A DNA stretch of 59,792 nucleotides from JAXMCI01 sp046349435 (GTDB taxonomy: Bacteria > Pseudomonadota > Alphaproteobacteria > Dongiales > Dongiaceae): assembly GCA_046349435.1 (NCBI GenBank), contig JAXMCI010000047.1, forward strand, positions 1 through 59,792. The letters are read 5' to 3'. Under the pieces are notes generated by a model. That model ran no database searches. It worked only from the letters and a program-made list of their open reading frames with translations, and had not been told where the DNA came from. This document shows, one piece after another, positions 45,707 to 54,408 of the stretch (position 1 is its first letter; every line of letters starts with the position of its first letter). Both the position numbers and the translations under genes were made by a program.

Positions 45707-45934
45707 ATGGACGCTAATGCCGCCAAGCTGATCGGCGCCGGCCTCGCCACCATTGCTCTCGCCGGCGTCGGCGTCGGCATCGGCAACATCTTCGGCAGCT
45801 TCGTCTCGGGCGCGCTGCGCAACCCGGCGGCCGCGCCGCGGGTGTTCGGCAACGTGCTGCTCGGCTTCGCGCTGACCGAGGCCATCGCGCTCTTCGCGCT
45901 GGTCATCGCGATGCTGCTGCTGTTCGTGTTCTAG
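45707..45934 (+). CDS. atpE: F0F1 ATP synthase subunit c
   Basis: A 75-aa hairpin of two membrane helices. The glycine-rich first helix 'GVGVGIGNIFGSFVSGALRN' and polar loop 'ALRNPAA' precede the second helix, whose proton-carrying Glu is in 'LTEAIALFAL'. A short imperfect direct repeat (CTTACTGACG, CTTTCTGACG) lies just upstream. Confidence 0.97.
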   Translation: MDANAAKLIGAGLATIALAGVGVGIGNIFGSFVSGALRNPAAAPRVFGNVLLGFALTEAIALFALVIAMLLLFVF

Positions 45935-46020
45935 GCACCGGCCGAGAAGACCGGGCCGCATCTTCCGTCGAGACCCCGCGTCGCCCCGCGCGACGCGGGG
46001 TCGGCGTCGCGGAGAGGAAC

Positions 46021-46509
46021 ATGCCGCAGCTGAACTTTGCCGACTACACGCCGCAGCTCTTCTGGCTCGCGGTGACCTTCATCCTCCTCTACATCCTGAT
46101 GTCGCGCGTGGCCCTGCCCCGCGTCGCCCGGGTGCTGGAGGCGCGCGAGCGCAAGGTCGGCGACGACCTCGCCCGCGCCGAGAAGCTGAAGGCCGAGGCC
46201 GACGCGGCGCTCGCCGCCTACAACAAGGCGCTGACCGACGCCCGCAGCCAGGCCCAGGCCGCGCTGCATCAGGCCAGCGCCGCCGCCGCGGCGGAGCAGG
46301 CCAAGCGCGACGCCGCCTTCGCCGCCAAGCTCGGCGAGCGCACCCGCGCCGCCGAGGAGCAGATCGCCGCCGCCAAGCGGGCGGCCATGTCCGAGATCCG
46401 CACGGTGGCGGTCGACAGCGCCTCGGCGATGGCCACCAAGCTGGTCGGCGGCCTGCCGCAGGTCGACATCGCGGCCGCGGTCGACGCCGCCCTGGGGGAG
46501 CGCCGCTAG
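46021..46509 (+). CDS. atpF': F0F1 ATP synthase subunit b'
   Basis: A 162-aa peripheral-stalk subunit with one N-terminal membrane helix ('LFWLAVTFILLYILMSRVAL') and a long Ala/charged coiled coil. The b' type occurs in photosynthetic bacteria and alphaproteobacteria, where it forms a heterodimer with b. It stops immediately before atpF. Confidence 0.94.
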   Translation: MPQLNFADYTPQLFWLAVTFILLYILMSRVALPRVARVLEARERKVGDDLARAEKLKAEADAALAAYNKALTDARSQAQAALHQASAAAAAEQAKRDAAFAAKLGERTRAAEEQIAAAKRAAMSEIRTVAVDSASAMATKLVGGLPQVDIAAAVDAALGERR

Positions 46510-46998
46510 ATGGAGCTGCTCGGCAATCCCGAATTCTGGGTCCTCGTCGCCTTCGTCGTCTTCATCGTGCTCGCGGCCAAGCCGATCGGCCGGGCGCTGA
46601 ACAAGTCGCTCGACCAGCGCTCGGCCAAGATCAAGGCCGAGCTCGACGAGGCCCAGTCGCTGCGCGACGAGGCGCAGCGGCTGCTCTCCGAGAACCAGCG
46701 CCGCCAGCGCGAGGCGCTGAAGGAGGCGGCCGACATCGTCGCCCAGGCCCAGGGCGAGGCCGAGCGCCTGAAGCGCGACGCGGCGGCCGCCTTCGAGGCG
46801 ACCATGGCGCGCCGCGAGAAGGTGGCCATGGAGAAGATCGCCCAGGCCGAGGCGCAGGCCGTCGCCGAGGTCCGCGCCCAGGCGGTCGACCTGGCGATGG
46901 CTGCCACCACCCGGGTGCTCACCCAGGCGATGGACGAGCGCCGCAGCGCGGCGCTGATCGACGAGGCCATCGCCGACCTCGAGCGGAAGCTGCACTGA
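46510..46998 (+). CDS. atpF: F0F1 ATP synthase subunit b
   Basis: A 162-aa stalk subunit: N-terminal helix 'FWVLVAFVVFIVLAAKPIG' then a coiled coil, pairing with b'. ATG 46510 directly abuts the atpF' stop. The F1 genes are not in the window, consistent with the separate F0 and F1 operons of this class. Confidence 0.94.
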   Translation: MELLGNPEFWVLVAFVVFIVLAAKPIGRALNKSLDQRSAKIKAELDEAQSLRDEAQRLLSENQRRQREALKEAADIVAQAQGEAERLKRDAAAAFEATMARREKVAMEKIAQAEAQAVAEVRAQAVDLAMAATTRVLTQAMDERRSAALIDEAIADLERKLH

Positions 46999-47005
46999 CC
47001 GGCGC

Positions 47006-47034
47006 CGGCCGGACCGCCACGGCGCGTCCGGCCG
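47006..47034 (+). terminator. Possible terminator stem-loop after atpF
   Basis: A perfect 9-bp stem CGGCCGGAC / GTCCGGCCG with an 11-base loop, 7 bases after the atpF stop. There is no T-run, so efficiency is uncertain. Confidence 0.4.
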
Positions 47035-47066
47035 CGCATCCCCTGCGCCCGACCGCCGGGCGCACC

Positions 47067-47100
47067 GGGCATGGCGCCCGGCCTTCGCCCGGGATGACGG
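47067..47100. repeat. Half copy of the ATGACA palindromic repeat family
   Basis: GGGCATGGCGCCCGGCCTTC then GCCCGGGATGACGG resembles one arm of the repeats at 31837 and 36365 (CCCGG-CCTTCGC-CCGGG hairpin next to ATGAC). It lies between atpF and the PqiA-like gene. Only one arm is present. Confidence 0.5.
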
Positions 47101-47136
47101 GACCCGGCCACGTCCGGCTGCGCCAGGACGGCGCTC

Positions 47137-47706
47137 ATGACCCTGGTCCCCTCCTCGCCTGAGCCTGGACCCGCGGCGCGCCCCACCGGCCGCTCGCTGA
47201 CCGCGCTGCATCCCGGGCAGGCGGCCGCCATCCTGCTGCTGCTGCTGGCCGATGCGATCCTGCTCGGCGCCGGGCTGGTCCTGCCGGCCATCACCGTCAC
47301 GCAGCTCGGCATGTTCGATTCGGACGTGTCGATCCTCGGCAGCGTGCGGGCGCTGCGCGACGAGGGCAACCTGCTCCTCGCCGCGGTGATCCTGCTGTTC
47401 TCGGTGGTGCTGCCCTACCTCAAGCTGCTGCTGCTCGCCTGGCTGATGCTGTGGCACGGCTCCGGGGCGCGCCGGCATCGCCTGCTGCGGGCGATCGGCG
47501 GCCTCGGCAAATGGTCGATGCTCGACGTGCTGGCGCTGGCGCTGGTCGTCGTCACCATGCGCCAGGGTTTCTGGGTCAGCGCCAGCCTGCAGTCCGGCCT
47601 CTACCTCTTCGCCGGCGCCGTGGTGCTCGCCATGCTGCTGACCGGCTGGGTGATCCGGCTCGCCGCGCGCAACGACGAGGACGCGCCGCCGCCGGCCGGG
47701 CGATAA
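47137..47706 (+). CDS. PqiA-like inner-membrane protein
   Basis: A 189-aa protein with one PqiA domain: four hydrophobic segments, 'LPAITVTQLGMF' after the first, and 'KWSMLDVLALALVVVTMRQG' in the third, the most conserved part of the family. E. coli PqiA is longer with two such domains; single-domain forms are common in alphaproteobacteria. PqiA partners work with MCE proteins in lipid traffic, but no MCE gene is adjacent. Confidence 0.82.
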   Translation: MTLVPSSPEPGPAARPTGRSLTALHPGQAAAILLLLLADAILLGAGLVLPAITVTQLGMFDSDVSILGSVRALRDEGNLLLAAVILLFSVVLPYLKLLLLAWLMLWHGSGARRHRLLRAIGGLGKWSMLDVLALALVVVTMRQGFWVSASLQSGLYLFAGAVVLAMLLTGWVIRLAARNDEDAPPPAGR

Positions 47707-47757
47707 ATGCTAAGCTGCGCCTTGAACCAGGACTGACCGGCGCCAACCTTGCCCGCC

Positions 47758-50700
47758 ATGGAATGCCCGCATTGCGGCGCCGCCCTGCCCCGCCGGCGCA
47801 ACTTCTGCGGCGCCTGCGGCACGGCGCTGGCCGCCTGCCCGGCCTGCGGCGGCCTCAACGCCGCCGCCGACGCCTTCTGCGGCGATTGCGGGCAGGCGCT
47901 CGCCGGCAGCGTGCGGGCCGCAGCGCCGGCCGCCGCCGAGCGGCGCCAGCTCACCGTCATGTTCTGCGACCTGGTCGGCTCGACCGCGCTGTCGCAGCGG
48001 CTCGACCCCGAGGACCTGCAGCAGGTCATCACCGCCTACCAGGATTGCTGCGCCGGGCTGGTCGCCCGCTTCGACGGCGCCGTGGCGCAGTATCTCGGCG
48101 ACGGCATCCTGGTCTATTTCGGCTATCCGCAGGCGCACGAGGACGATGCCGAGCGCTCGATCCGCGCCGCGCTGGCGGTGGTCGAGGCGGTCGCCCGGCT
48201 GCAGCCGGTGCGCGACGTCTCGCTGCGGGTCCGGGTCGGCATCGCCACCGGCCTGGTGGTCACCGGCGAGCTGGTCGGCGACCCGCGGCGGCGCGAGCAT
48301 GCGGTGATCGGCGAGACGCCGAACCTGGCGGCGCGGCTGCAGCAGATCGCCGAGCCGGGCGGCGTGGTGATCGCCGACGCCACCCACCGGCTGGTCGCCG
48401 GCCTGTTCGACTGCGCGCCGCTGGGCGAGCGCCTGCTCAAGGGCTTCGACGTGCCGGTGGCGGCCTGGCTGGTCGCGGGCGAGCGCCGCGCCCAGAGCCG
48501 CCACGAGGTCCTGCAGGGCGGCGCGCTGACCCCGCCGATCGGCCGCGAGGGCGAGCTCGAGCTGATCGAGCGGCGCTGGCAGGAGGCCAAGGCCGGACGC
48601 GGCCAGGTGGTGCTGATCGAGGGCGAGCCCGGGATGGGCAAGTCGCGGCTGGTCCAGGCGCTGCGCGCCCGGCTGCGCGGCGAGCCCGGCCATCGCATCG
48701 CCTACCACGCCTCGCCCTACCACCAGAACACCGCCTTCCATGCCGTCGCCGAGCTGGTCGAGCGCGGCGCCGGCCTCAGGCCCGGCGACCCGCCGGCGAC
48801 GCGGCTTGCCCGGCTCGCCGCCATGCTGGAGCGTTCCGGCACCGGCCGGCCGGAGGCGGTGGCCGCGCTGGCCGCGCTGCTCGATCCCGAGGCCGCCGCC
48901 AGCGGCGAATCGGCCGAGGCGCAGCGCCGCCGGCTGGCGGCGACGGTGCTCGACCATCTCGCCGGGCTGGCCGGCCGGCGGCCGCTGCTCGCCAGCTTCG
49001 AGGATGCCGGGCTGCTCGACCCCAGCACGCTCGAGCTGCTCGGCCGGCTGATCGAGCGGGCCCAGGGCTTGCCGATGCTGCTCGTCGTCACCTTCCGCCC
49101 GAGCTTCGCGCCGCCCTGGGCCGGCTATCCGCACGTCACCCCGATCCGGCTGGAGCGGCTCGACCGCGAGCGCACGCTGGCGCTGATCGCCCGCATCGCC
49201 GACGGCCGCCCGCTGCCGCCCGCCACCATCGAGGAGATTGCGGCGCGCACCGACGGCGTGCCGCTGTTCGTCGAGGAGCTGACCCGCGCCGCGCTCGAGG
49301 CGCCGCGCGCCGCCGGCGAGTCCGGCCCGCAGCCGCCGCCGGCCATCCCGGCCAGCCTGCAGGATTCGCTGATGGCCCGGCTCGACCGCATGGCGCGGGC
49401 CAAGGCGGTGGCGCAGATGGCCGCCGCGATCGGCCGGGTCTTCGCCTACGACCTGCTGGCCGCCGTCTCGCCGCTGGCCGAGCCCGAGCTGCGCTCGGCG
49501 CTGGAGCAGCTGGTCGAGGCCGGGCTGGTGCTGCGCCGCGGGGCGCCGCCGCAGGCGACTTATGCTTTCCGCCACGCGCTGGTGCGCGACGCCGCCTATG
49601 CCAGCCTGCTGCGCCGCCACCGCCAGGAGCTGCACGCGGCCATCGCCGCGGCGCTCGAGGCCGGGCCGACCGAGCGGGTGGCGCGCCAGCCCGAGCTGCT
49701 CGCCCAGCATCTCAGCGCCGCCGGGCTGCCCGAGCGCGCCATCCTCTACTGGCAGAAGGCGGCCGACCAGGCGACCGCCCGCTCCGCCGCGGCCGAGGCG
49801 ATCGCTCATCTCGAGCGCGGCCTGGCGCTCGCCGCCGCGCTGCCGCCCGACCGCGCCCAGCCGCGCCTCGAGCTCGAGCTGCGGCTGGCGCTGGGCGGCC
49901 AGCTGATGGCGGCGAAGGGCCCCTCGGCGGCGGAGACCGGCGAGGCCTACCGGCAGGCCAGCGAGCTCGGCCGCCGGCTCGGCGCCGAGCAGCCGCTCTT
50001 CGCCGCCCTCTATGGCCTCGGCGCCTTCCATTTCTGCCGTGCCGAGCTCGACCGGTCGCACGCCATCTCGGAGGAGATCCTGGCGATCGCCGAGCGCGAC
50101 GGCGACGCCGCCGGCCGGCTCAGCGCCGAGCGGCTGCTCGCCGCCGACCTCTTCATGCTCGGCGCCTTCCCGGCGGCCCGGGACCGGCTGGAGCGCGCGC
50201 TGGCCCTGTTCGACCCGGCGCGCCACCGCGAGCTGCGCCTGACCTATTCCTACGATTCGCGGGTGGTGACGCGCATGTACCTCGCCTGGACGCGCTTCAT
50301 GCTCGGCCAGGCCCGGGCGGCGCTGGCCGAGGCGGCGAGCGCGCTGGCCGAGGCGCGCGGCCTGCGCCACCCGCACACCCTGGCCTACGCGCTCGACTCC
50401 GCCTGCGTGCTGCACCAGCTGGCCGGCGAGCGCGCCACCGTGCAGAAGCAGGCGGCCGCCTTGCTGGTCGTCGCCGAGCGCCAGGACTACCCCTACTGGG
50501 AGGCCCAGGCGCGGATGTATCGCGGCTGGACCCAGGCGACCGGGCGCGGCGGCGCCTACGGCATGGCCGCGCTGCGCGCCGGCATCGCCGCCCACCAGGC
50601 GACCGGCGCCGAGATCTTCGTTCCCTACCATCTCGGGCTGCTGGCCGAGGCCGAGCTCGCCGCCGGCCGGCCGGAGCCCGCCCGCCAGGCGCTGGCCGAC

Positions 50701-51018
50701 GCGCTCTCCCGGGTCGAGCGCTCCGGCGAGCGCTGGTTCGAGGCCGAGCTCCACCGCCTCACCGGCCTGGCGCTGATCGGCGAGGGCCACGAGGCCGCCG
50801 CCGAGACCAGCCTGCGGCGCGCGCTGGCCGTGGCCGAGCGGCAGCAGGCCCGCAGCTGGTCGCTGCGCGCCGCCGCCGCGCTGGCGCAGCTGCTGGTGCG
50901 CGGCGGGCGCGGCACCGAGGCGCGCGAAGTGCTGGGACCGGTGCTGGCGGGCTTCCCGGCGGAGGAAGAGCTGGCGGAGGTCGCCGCCGCGCGCCGGCTG
51001 TTGGCCATGCAGGGTTGA
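47758..51018 (+). CDS. Adenylate cyclase / AAA ATPase / TPR regulatory protein with zinc ribbons
   Basis: A 1086-aa multidomain protein. Residues 1-47 hold two zinc-ribbon-like CxxC pairs. A class III nucleotide cyclase domain (about 62-230) keeps the metal Asp71 ('VMFCDLVGST') and Asp115 ('YLGDGILVYF') and the catalytic 'GETPNLAAR' (Asn189, Arg193), so it should be active. An AAA/NACHT-like ATPase follows with Walker A 'GEPGMGKS' (289-296); the usual 'EDxHWxD' of Walker B reads 'EDAGLLDP' (415-422). The last 450 residues are TPR-like helices. ATG 47758 places the first CxxC at residue 3. Such proteins are common signalling units; the stimulus is unknown. Confidence 0.88.
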   Translation: MECPHCGAALPRRRNFCGACGTALAACPACGGLNAAADAFCGDCGQALAGSVRAAAPAAAERRQLTVMFCDLVGSTALSQRLDPEDLQQVITAYQDCCAGLVARFDGAVAQYLGDGILVYFGYPQAHEDDAERSIRAALAVVEAVARLQPVRDVSLRVRVGIATGLVVTGELVGDPRRREHAVIGETPNLAARLQQIAEPGGVVIADATHRLVAGLFDCAPLGERLLKGFDVPVAAWLVAGERRAQSRHEVLQGGALTPPIGREGELELIERRWQEAKAGRGQVVLIEGEPGMGKSRLVQALRARLRGEPGHRIAYHASPYHQNTAFHAVAELVERGAGLRPGDPPATRLARLAAMLERSGTGRPEAVAALAALLDPEAAASGESAEAQRRRLAATVLDHLAGLAGRRPLLASFEDAGLLDPSTLELLGRLIERAQGLPMLLVVTFRPSFAPPWAGYPHVTPIRLERLDRERTLALIARIADGRPLPPATIEEIAARTDGVPLFVEELTRAALEAPRAAGESGPQPPPAIPASLQDSLMARLDRMARAKAVAQMAAAIGRVFAYDLLAAVSPLAEPELRSALEQLVEAGLVLRRGAPPQATYAFRHALVRDAAYASLLRRHRQELHAAIAAALEAGPTERVARQPELLAQHLSAAGLPERAILYWQKAADQATARSAAAEAIAHLERGLALAAALPPDRAQPRLELELRLALGGQLMAAKGPSAAETGEAYRQASELGRRLGAEQPLFAALYGLGAFHFCRAELDRSHAISEEILAIAERDGDAAGRLSAERLLAADLFMLGAFPAARDRLERALALFDPARHRELRLTYSYDSRVVTRMYLAWTRFMLGQARAALAEAASALAEARGLRHPHTLAYALDSACVLHQLAGERATVQKQAAALLVVAERQDYPYWEAQARMYRGWTQATGRGGAYGMAALRAGIAAHQATGAEIFVPYHLGLLAEAELAAGRPEPARQALADALSRVERSGERWFEAELHRLTGLALIGEGHEAAAETSLRRALAVAERQQARSWSLRAAAALAQLLVRGGRGTEAREVLGPVLAGFPAEEELAEVAAARRLLAMQG

Positions 51019-51024
51019 GACTTC

Positions 51025-51345
51025 ATGGGAATACAAACATGCGCGATCCACGGCACGGTCGGGATCGCCGAAACCTGTATCCACGTTGCTCGTCAGATCG
51101 ACGTTGGCGAAGTGTCGGACGTCCGTCGCGTGGCGATCATCAACGAGTTGCTCGTCTGCAACGGCTGCTTCAACTCGCTCGGCTTCCAGACCTTCATCAG
51201 CTTGGCCGACCTGCCGAAGGAAGAACTCCTTGACGTAGCGGATGGCCGGTACGAAGCGTTCGAGACCGCCTATCTGGCAATCGAGGGGCGAACCGTTGCC
51301 TGCCCGCGCTGTGTGTCGCAGCTTCAGAAGCACGGATCTGGGTGA
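51025..51345 (+). CDS. Small cysteine-rich protein of unknown function
   Basis: A 106-aa protein that I do not recognise. It has Cys6, His9, Cys18, His20, then Cys45-x2-Cys48 ('VCNGCFNSLGF') and Cys93-x2-Cys96 ('ACPRC'), a pattern suited to one or two bound zinc ions. There is no signal or membrane segment. It starts 6 bases after the cyclase stop, so the two may be co-transcribed. By hand count its GC is about 60%, far below neighbouring genes, which hints at recent acquisition. It could be a zinc-binding accessory factor; nothing supports a specific role. Confidence 0.6.
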   Translation: MGIQTCAIHGTVGIAETCIHVARQIDVGEVSDVRRVAIINELLVCNGCFNSLGFQTFISLADLPKEELLDVADGRYEAFETAYLAIEGRTVACPRCVSQLQKHGSG

Positions 51346-51409
51346 AGGAAACCTCGCGCTTCGCGCTGGGGATCCGACCTTCAAACCAGGCGATGCCTGG
51401 GATCAAATT

Positions 51410-51520
51410 CCCTCTCCCGCACGGCGGGAGAGGAGGGGCCCGTCGCAGGCGACGGGAGGGTGAGGGTGGAGCCGCCTGCACGACCCTCACCCCGACCCTC
51501 TCCCACTCCGTGGGAGAGGG
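51410..51520. repeat. Multi-hairpin interspersed repeat
   Basis: Four nested palindromes: CCTCTCCCGC/GCGGGAGAGG (51411-51433), CCCGTCGC/GCGACGGG (51439-51456), GGGTGAGGGT/ACCCTCACCC (51458-51467 with 51483-51492) and CCCTCTCCCA/TGGGAGAGGG (51496-51520). This is the widespread proteobacterial 'CCCTCTCCC ... GGGTGAGGG' type repeat. It fills the gap between the small protein and the end of gcvPB, where it may also end transcription from both sides. Confidence 0.75.
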
Positions 51521-51532
51521 AGTCCCCGCGTC

Positions 51533-53065
51533 CTACTCCGCCGCCTGGCCCTGCGGCGCCGGTGGCTGCCAGCGCAGCACCGGCTTGCGGGCGGCGGCCG
51601 TCTCGTCGAGGCGGCGGCGCGGCGTGAGCCGCGGGGCGGCGCGGAAGAAGTCGGTGTCGCCGGCCCTGGCGCGCTCGGCCAGGCCGCGCACCACGGCGAC
51701 GAACTGGTCGAGCGACTGGCGGCTCTCCGACTCGGTCGGCTCCATCAGCAGCGCGCCATGGACGACCAGCGGGAAGTACATGGTCATCGGGTGGAAGCCC
51801 TCGTCGATCAGCGCCTTGGCGAAGTCGAGCGTGGTGACGCCGGTGTCCTGCAGGAAGCGGTCGTCGAACAGCACCTCGTGCATGCAGGGGCCGGGGAAGG
51901 CCGGGGTCAGCAGGTCGCCGAGGCAGGCCATCAGGTAGTTGGCGTTGAGCACGGCGTCGCCCGAGGCCTGGCGCAGCCCGTCCGAGCCGTGGCTCATCAT
52001 GTAGGCGAGCGCCCGGATGAACATGCCCATCTGGCCGTGGAAGCCCTTGAGCCGGCCGAACGGCCGGGCGTCGCCGGCGCGCGGGTCGCCCGCGTGCTCG
52101 ACCAGGGCGAAGCCGTCGGGGCCGTGCACCACGAAGGGCAGCGGCGCGAAGGGCGCCAGCGCCGCCGACAGCACCACCGGCCCGCTGCCCGGCCCGCCGC
52201 CGCCATGCGGCGTCGAGAAGGTCTTGTGCAGGTTGATGTGCATGCAGTCGATGCCGAGGTCGCCCGGCCGCACCCGGCCGACGATGGCGTTGAAGTTGGC
52301 GCCGTCGCAGTAGAAGAAGCCGCCGGCGCCGTGGATCGCCTCGGCGATCTCGATCACCTCGCCCTCGAACAGGCCGCAGGTGTTGGGGTTGGTGATCATC
52401 GTCGCGGCGACGTCGGGGCCGAGATGCGCCTTGAAGGCGGCGAGGTCGACGCGCCCGTCCGGCCCGGCCGGAATCGATTCCACGACATAGCCGCAGGCCG
52501 CCGCCGTCGCCGGGTTGGTGCCGTGCGCCGATTCCGGCACCAGGATGCGGTGCCGGGCATCGCCGCGCGCCTCGAGCGCGGCGCGGATCGCCATCATGCC
52601 GCAGAGCTCGCCATGGGCGCCGGCGGCCGGCGACATGGCCACCGCCGGCATGCCGGTCAGCGTCTTCAGCCAGTGCGCCAGCAGGTCGATCAGCTCGAGC
52701 GCGCCCTGCACCGTGCGCTCGGGCTGCAGCGGATGCAGGTCGGCGAGGCCGGGCAGCCGGGCCAGGCGCTCGTTGAGCCGCGGATTGTGCTTCATCGTGC
52801 AGGAGCCGAGCGGATAGAGGCCGCTGTCGATGGCGTAGTTCTTCTGGCTGAGCCGGGTGTAGTGGCGCACCACCTGCGGCTCGGCCAGGCCCGGCAGGCC
52901 GATCGGGCCGCGGCGGGCGAGCCCGCCCAGCCGGCTCTCGGCAATGGGCGGCTCGGGCAGGTCGACGCCGGTGCGGCCGGGCTCGCCCTGCTCGAAGATC
53001 AGCGGCTCCTCGATCTGCAGCCCGCGATTGCCGCTGAAGGTGCCGGTGACGGGATCGCGGTTCAT
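51533..53065 (-). CDS. gcvPB: Glycine dehydrogenase (decarboxylating) subunit 2
   Basis: A 510-aa PLP subunit of the split P-protein of glycine cleavage. The PLP lysine is Lys281 in 'INLHKTFSTPHGGGGPG'; 'GSCTMKHNPRLNE' and 'NPNTCGLFE' are characteristic. ATG 53065 overlaps the gcvPA stop by 4 bases. It is the last gene of gcvT-H-PA-PB. Confidence 0.96.
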   Translation of the reverse strand: MNRDPVTGTFSGNRGLQIEEPLIFEQGEPGRTGVDLPEPPIAESRLGGLARRGPIGLPGLAEPQVVRHYTRLSQKNYAIDSGLYPLGSCTMKHNPRLNERLARLPGLADLHPLQPERTVQGALELIDLLAHWLKTLTGMPAVAMSPAAGAHGELCGMMAIRAALEARGDARHRILVPESAHGTNPATAAACGYVVESIPAGPDGRVDLAAFKAHLGPDVAATMITNPNTCGLFEGEVIEIAEAIHGAGGFFYCDGANFNAIVGRVRPGDLGIDCMHINLHKTFSTPHGGGGPGSGPVVLSAALAPFAPLPFVVHGPDGFALVEHAGDPRAGDARPFGRLKGFHGQMGMFIRALAYMMSHGSDGLRQASGDAVLNANYLMACLGDLLTPAFPGPCMHEVLFDDRFLQDTGVTTLDFAKALIDEGFHPMTMYFPLVVHGALLMEPTESESRQSLDQFVAVVRGLAERARAGDTDFFRAAPRLTPRRRLDETAAARKPVLRWQPPAPQGQAAE

Positions 53066-54408
53066 CGCAGGGCCTCCCCGAGGCCGGCGGCCAGCGCCGC
53101 GACGTCCTCGTCGGTGTTGAGCTCGGTCACCGCCACCAGCAGCAGGTCGGCGAGCGACGGGTCGCCCGGCAGCAGGCGCGAGACCGGCACGCCGCCGAGG
53201 ATGCCGCGCTCGGCCAGGCGGTCGACCACCGCGGCGGCGGGTCGTTTCAGCCGCAGGGTGAACTCGTTGAAGAAGCTCTCGGTCACCAGCGCGACCCCGG
53301 GCACCGCCGCCAGCCGCTCGGCGGCGCGCACGGCGAGCGCGTGGTTGAGGGCGGCCAGCCGGGTGAATCCCGCCTCGCCCAGCAGGGTCAGGTGCATGGT
53401 GAAGGCGAGCGCGCAGAGGCCGGAGTTGGTGCAGATGTTGCTGGTCGCCTTCTCGCGCCGGATGTGCTGCTCGCGGGTCGAGAGCGTCAGCACCCAGCCG
53501 CGCCGCCCGTCGGCGTCCACGGTCTGGCCGACCAGCCGGCCCGGCATCTGCCGGACATGCCTGTCGCGGGTGGCGAACAGCCCGACATAGGGGCCGCCGA
53601 AGGAGAGCGCGTTGCCGATCGGCTGGCCCTCGGCGGTGACGATGTCGGCACCCATCGCGCCGGGCGGCTGGACGGCGCCGAGCGACACCGGCTCGGTCAC
53701 CGCGACGACCAGCAGCGCGCCCTTGGCGCGGCAGGCGGCGGCGAGCGGTGCCAGGTCGCGCAAGGAGCCGAAGACGCTGGGGTTCTGCACCACGACGCAG
53801 GCGGTCTCGCCGTCGACCAGCGCGGCGAGGTCCTCGCGCCCGGCGGGGTCGGCCGGCGCCGCCACGATGTCGAACTTCAGGAAGCGCGCGTGGGTCTCGA
53901 TCACCGCGCGGTACTGCGGATGCAGCCCGCCCGACAGCACCGTGCGGTGCCGCCGGGTGATGCGGTTGGCCATCATCACCGCCTCGGCGGTGGCCGTCGC
54001 GCCGTCATACATCGAGGCGTTGGCCACCTCCATGCCGGTGATCAGCGCCACCTGGGTCTGGAACTCGAAGAGATATTGCAGCGTGCCCTGCGCCACCTCG
54101 GGCTGGTAGGGCGTGTAGGAGGTGAGGAACTCGCCGCGCTGGATCAGGTGGTCGACCGCCGCCGGCACGTGGTGGCGGTAGGCGCCGGCGCCGAGGAAGC
54201 TCGGCGCCCGGCCGGTGCCGAGGTTCTTCGCCGCCAGCGCCGCGACGGCGCGCTCGACCGCGAGCTCGCCCTGGACCGGCGGCAGCTCGACCGGGCGGGC
54301 GAGCCGGACGCGCTCCGGCACGTCGCGGAACAGGCTCTCGACCGAGGGCACGCCGATGCGCGCCAGCATGGCGCGCCGGTCGGCGTCGGTCAGCGGCAGG
54401 TAGCGCAT
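53062..54408 (-). CDS. gcvPA: Glycine dehydrogenase (decarboxylating) subunit 1
   Basis: A 448-aa subunit, the N-terminal half of classical GcvP. 'MRYLPLTDADRRAMLARIG' start, 'SFLGAGAYRHHVPA', 'TPYQPEVAQGTLQ' and 'YDGATATAEA' are typical. Start ATG 54408 overlaps the gcvH stop by one base. It forms the decarboxylase with GcvPB. Confidence 0.96.
   Translation of the reverse strand: MRYLPLTDADRRAMLARIGVPSVESLFRDVPERVRLARPVELPPVQGELAVERAVAALAAKNLGTGRAPSFLGAGAYRHHVPAAVDHLIQRGEFLTSYTPYQPEVAQGTLQYLFEFQTQVALITGMEVANASMYDGATATAEAVMMANRITRRHRTVLSGGLHPQYRAVIETHARFLKFDIVAAPADPAGREDLAALVDGETACVVVQNPSVFGSLRDLAPLAAACRAKGALLVVAVTEPVSLGAVQPPGAMGADIVTAEGQPIGNALSFGGPYVGLFATRDRHVRQMPGRLVGQTVDADGRRGWVLTLSTREQHIRREKATSNICTNSGLCALAFTMHLTLLGEAGFTRLAALNHALAVRAAERLAAVPGVALVTESFFNEFTLRLKRPAAAVVDRLAERGILGGVPVSRLLPGDPSLADLLLVAVTELNTDEDVAALAAGLGEALR

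Noticed and set aside
47710..51384. Minus-strand frame of about 1224 codons opposite the cyclase gene
   Set aside because: No recognisable domain and low-complexity composition; the plus strand has complete cyclase and ATPase motifs.
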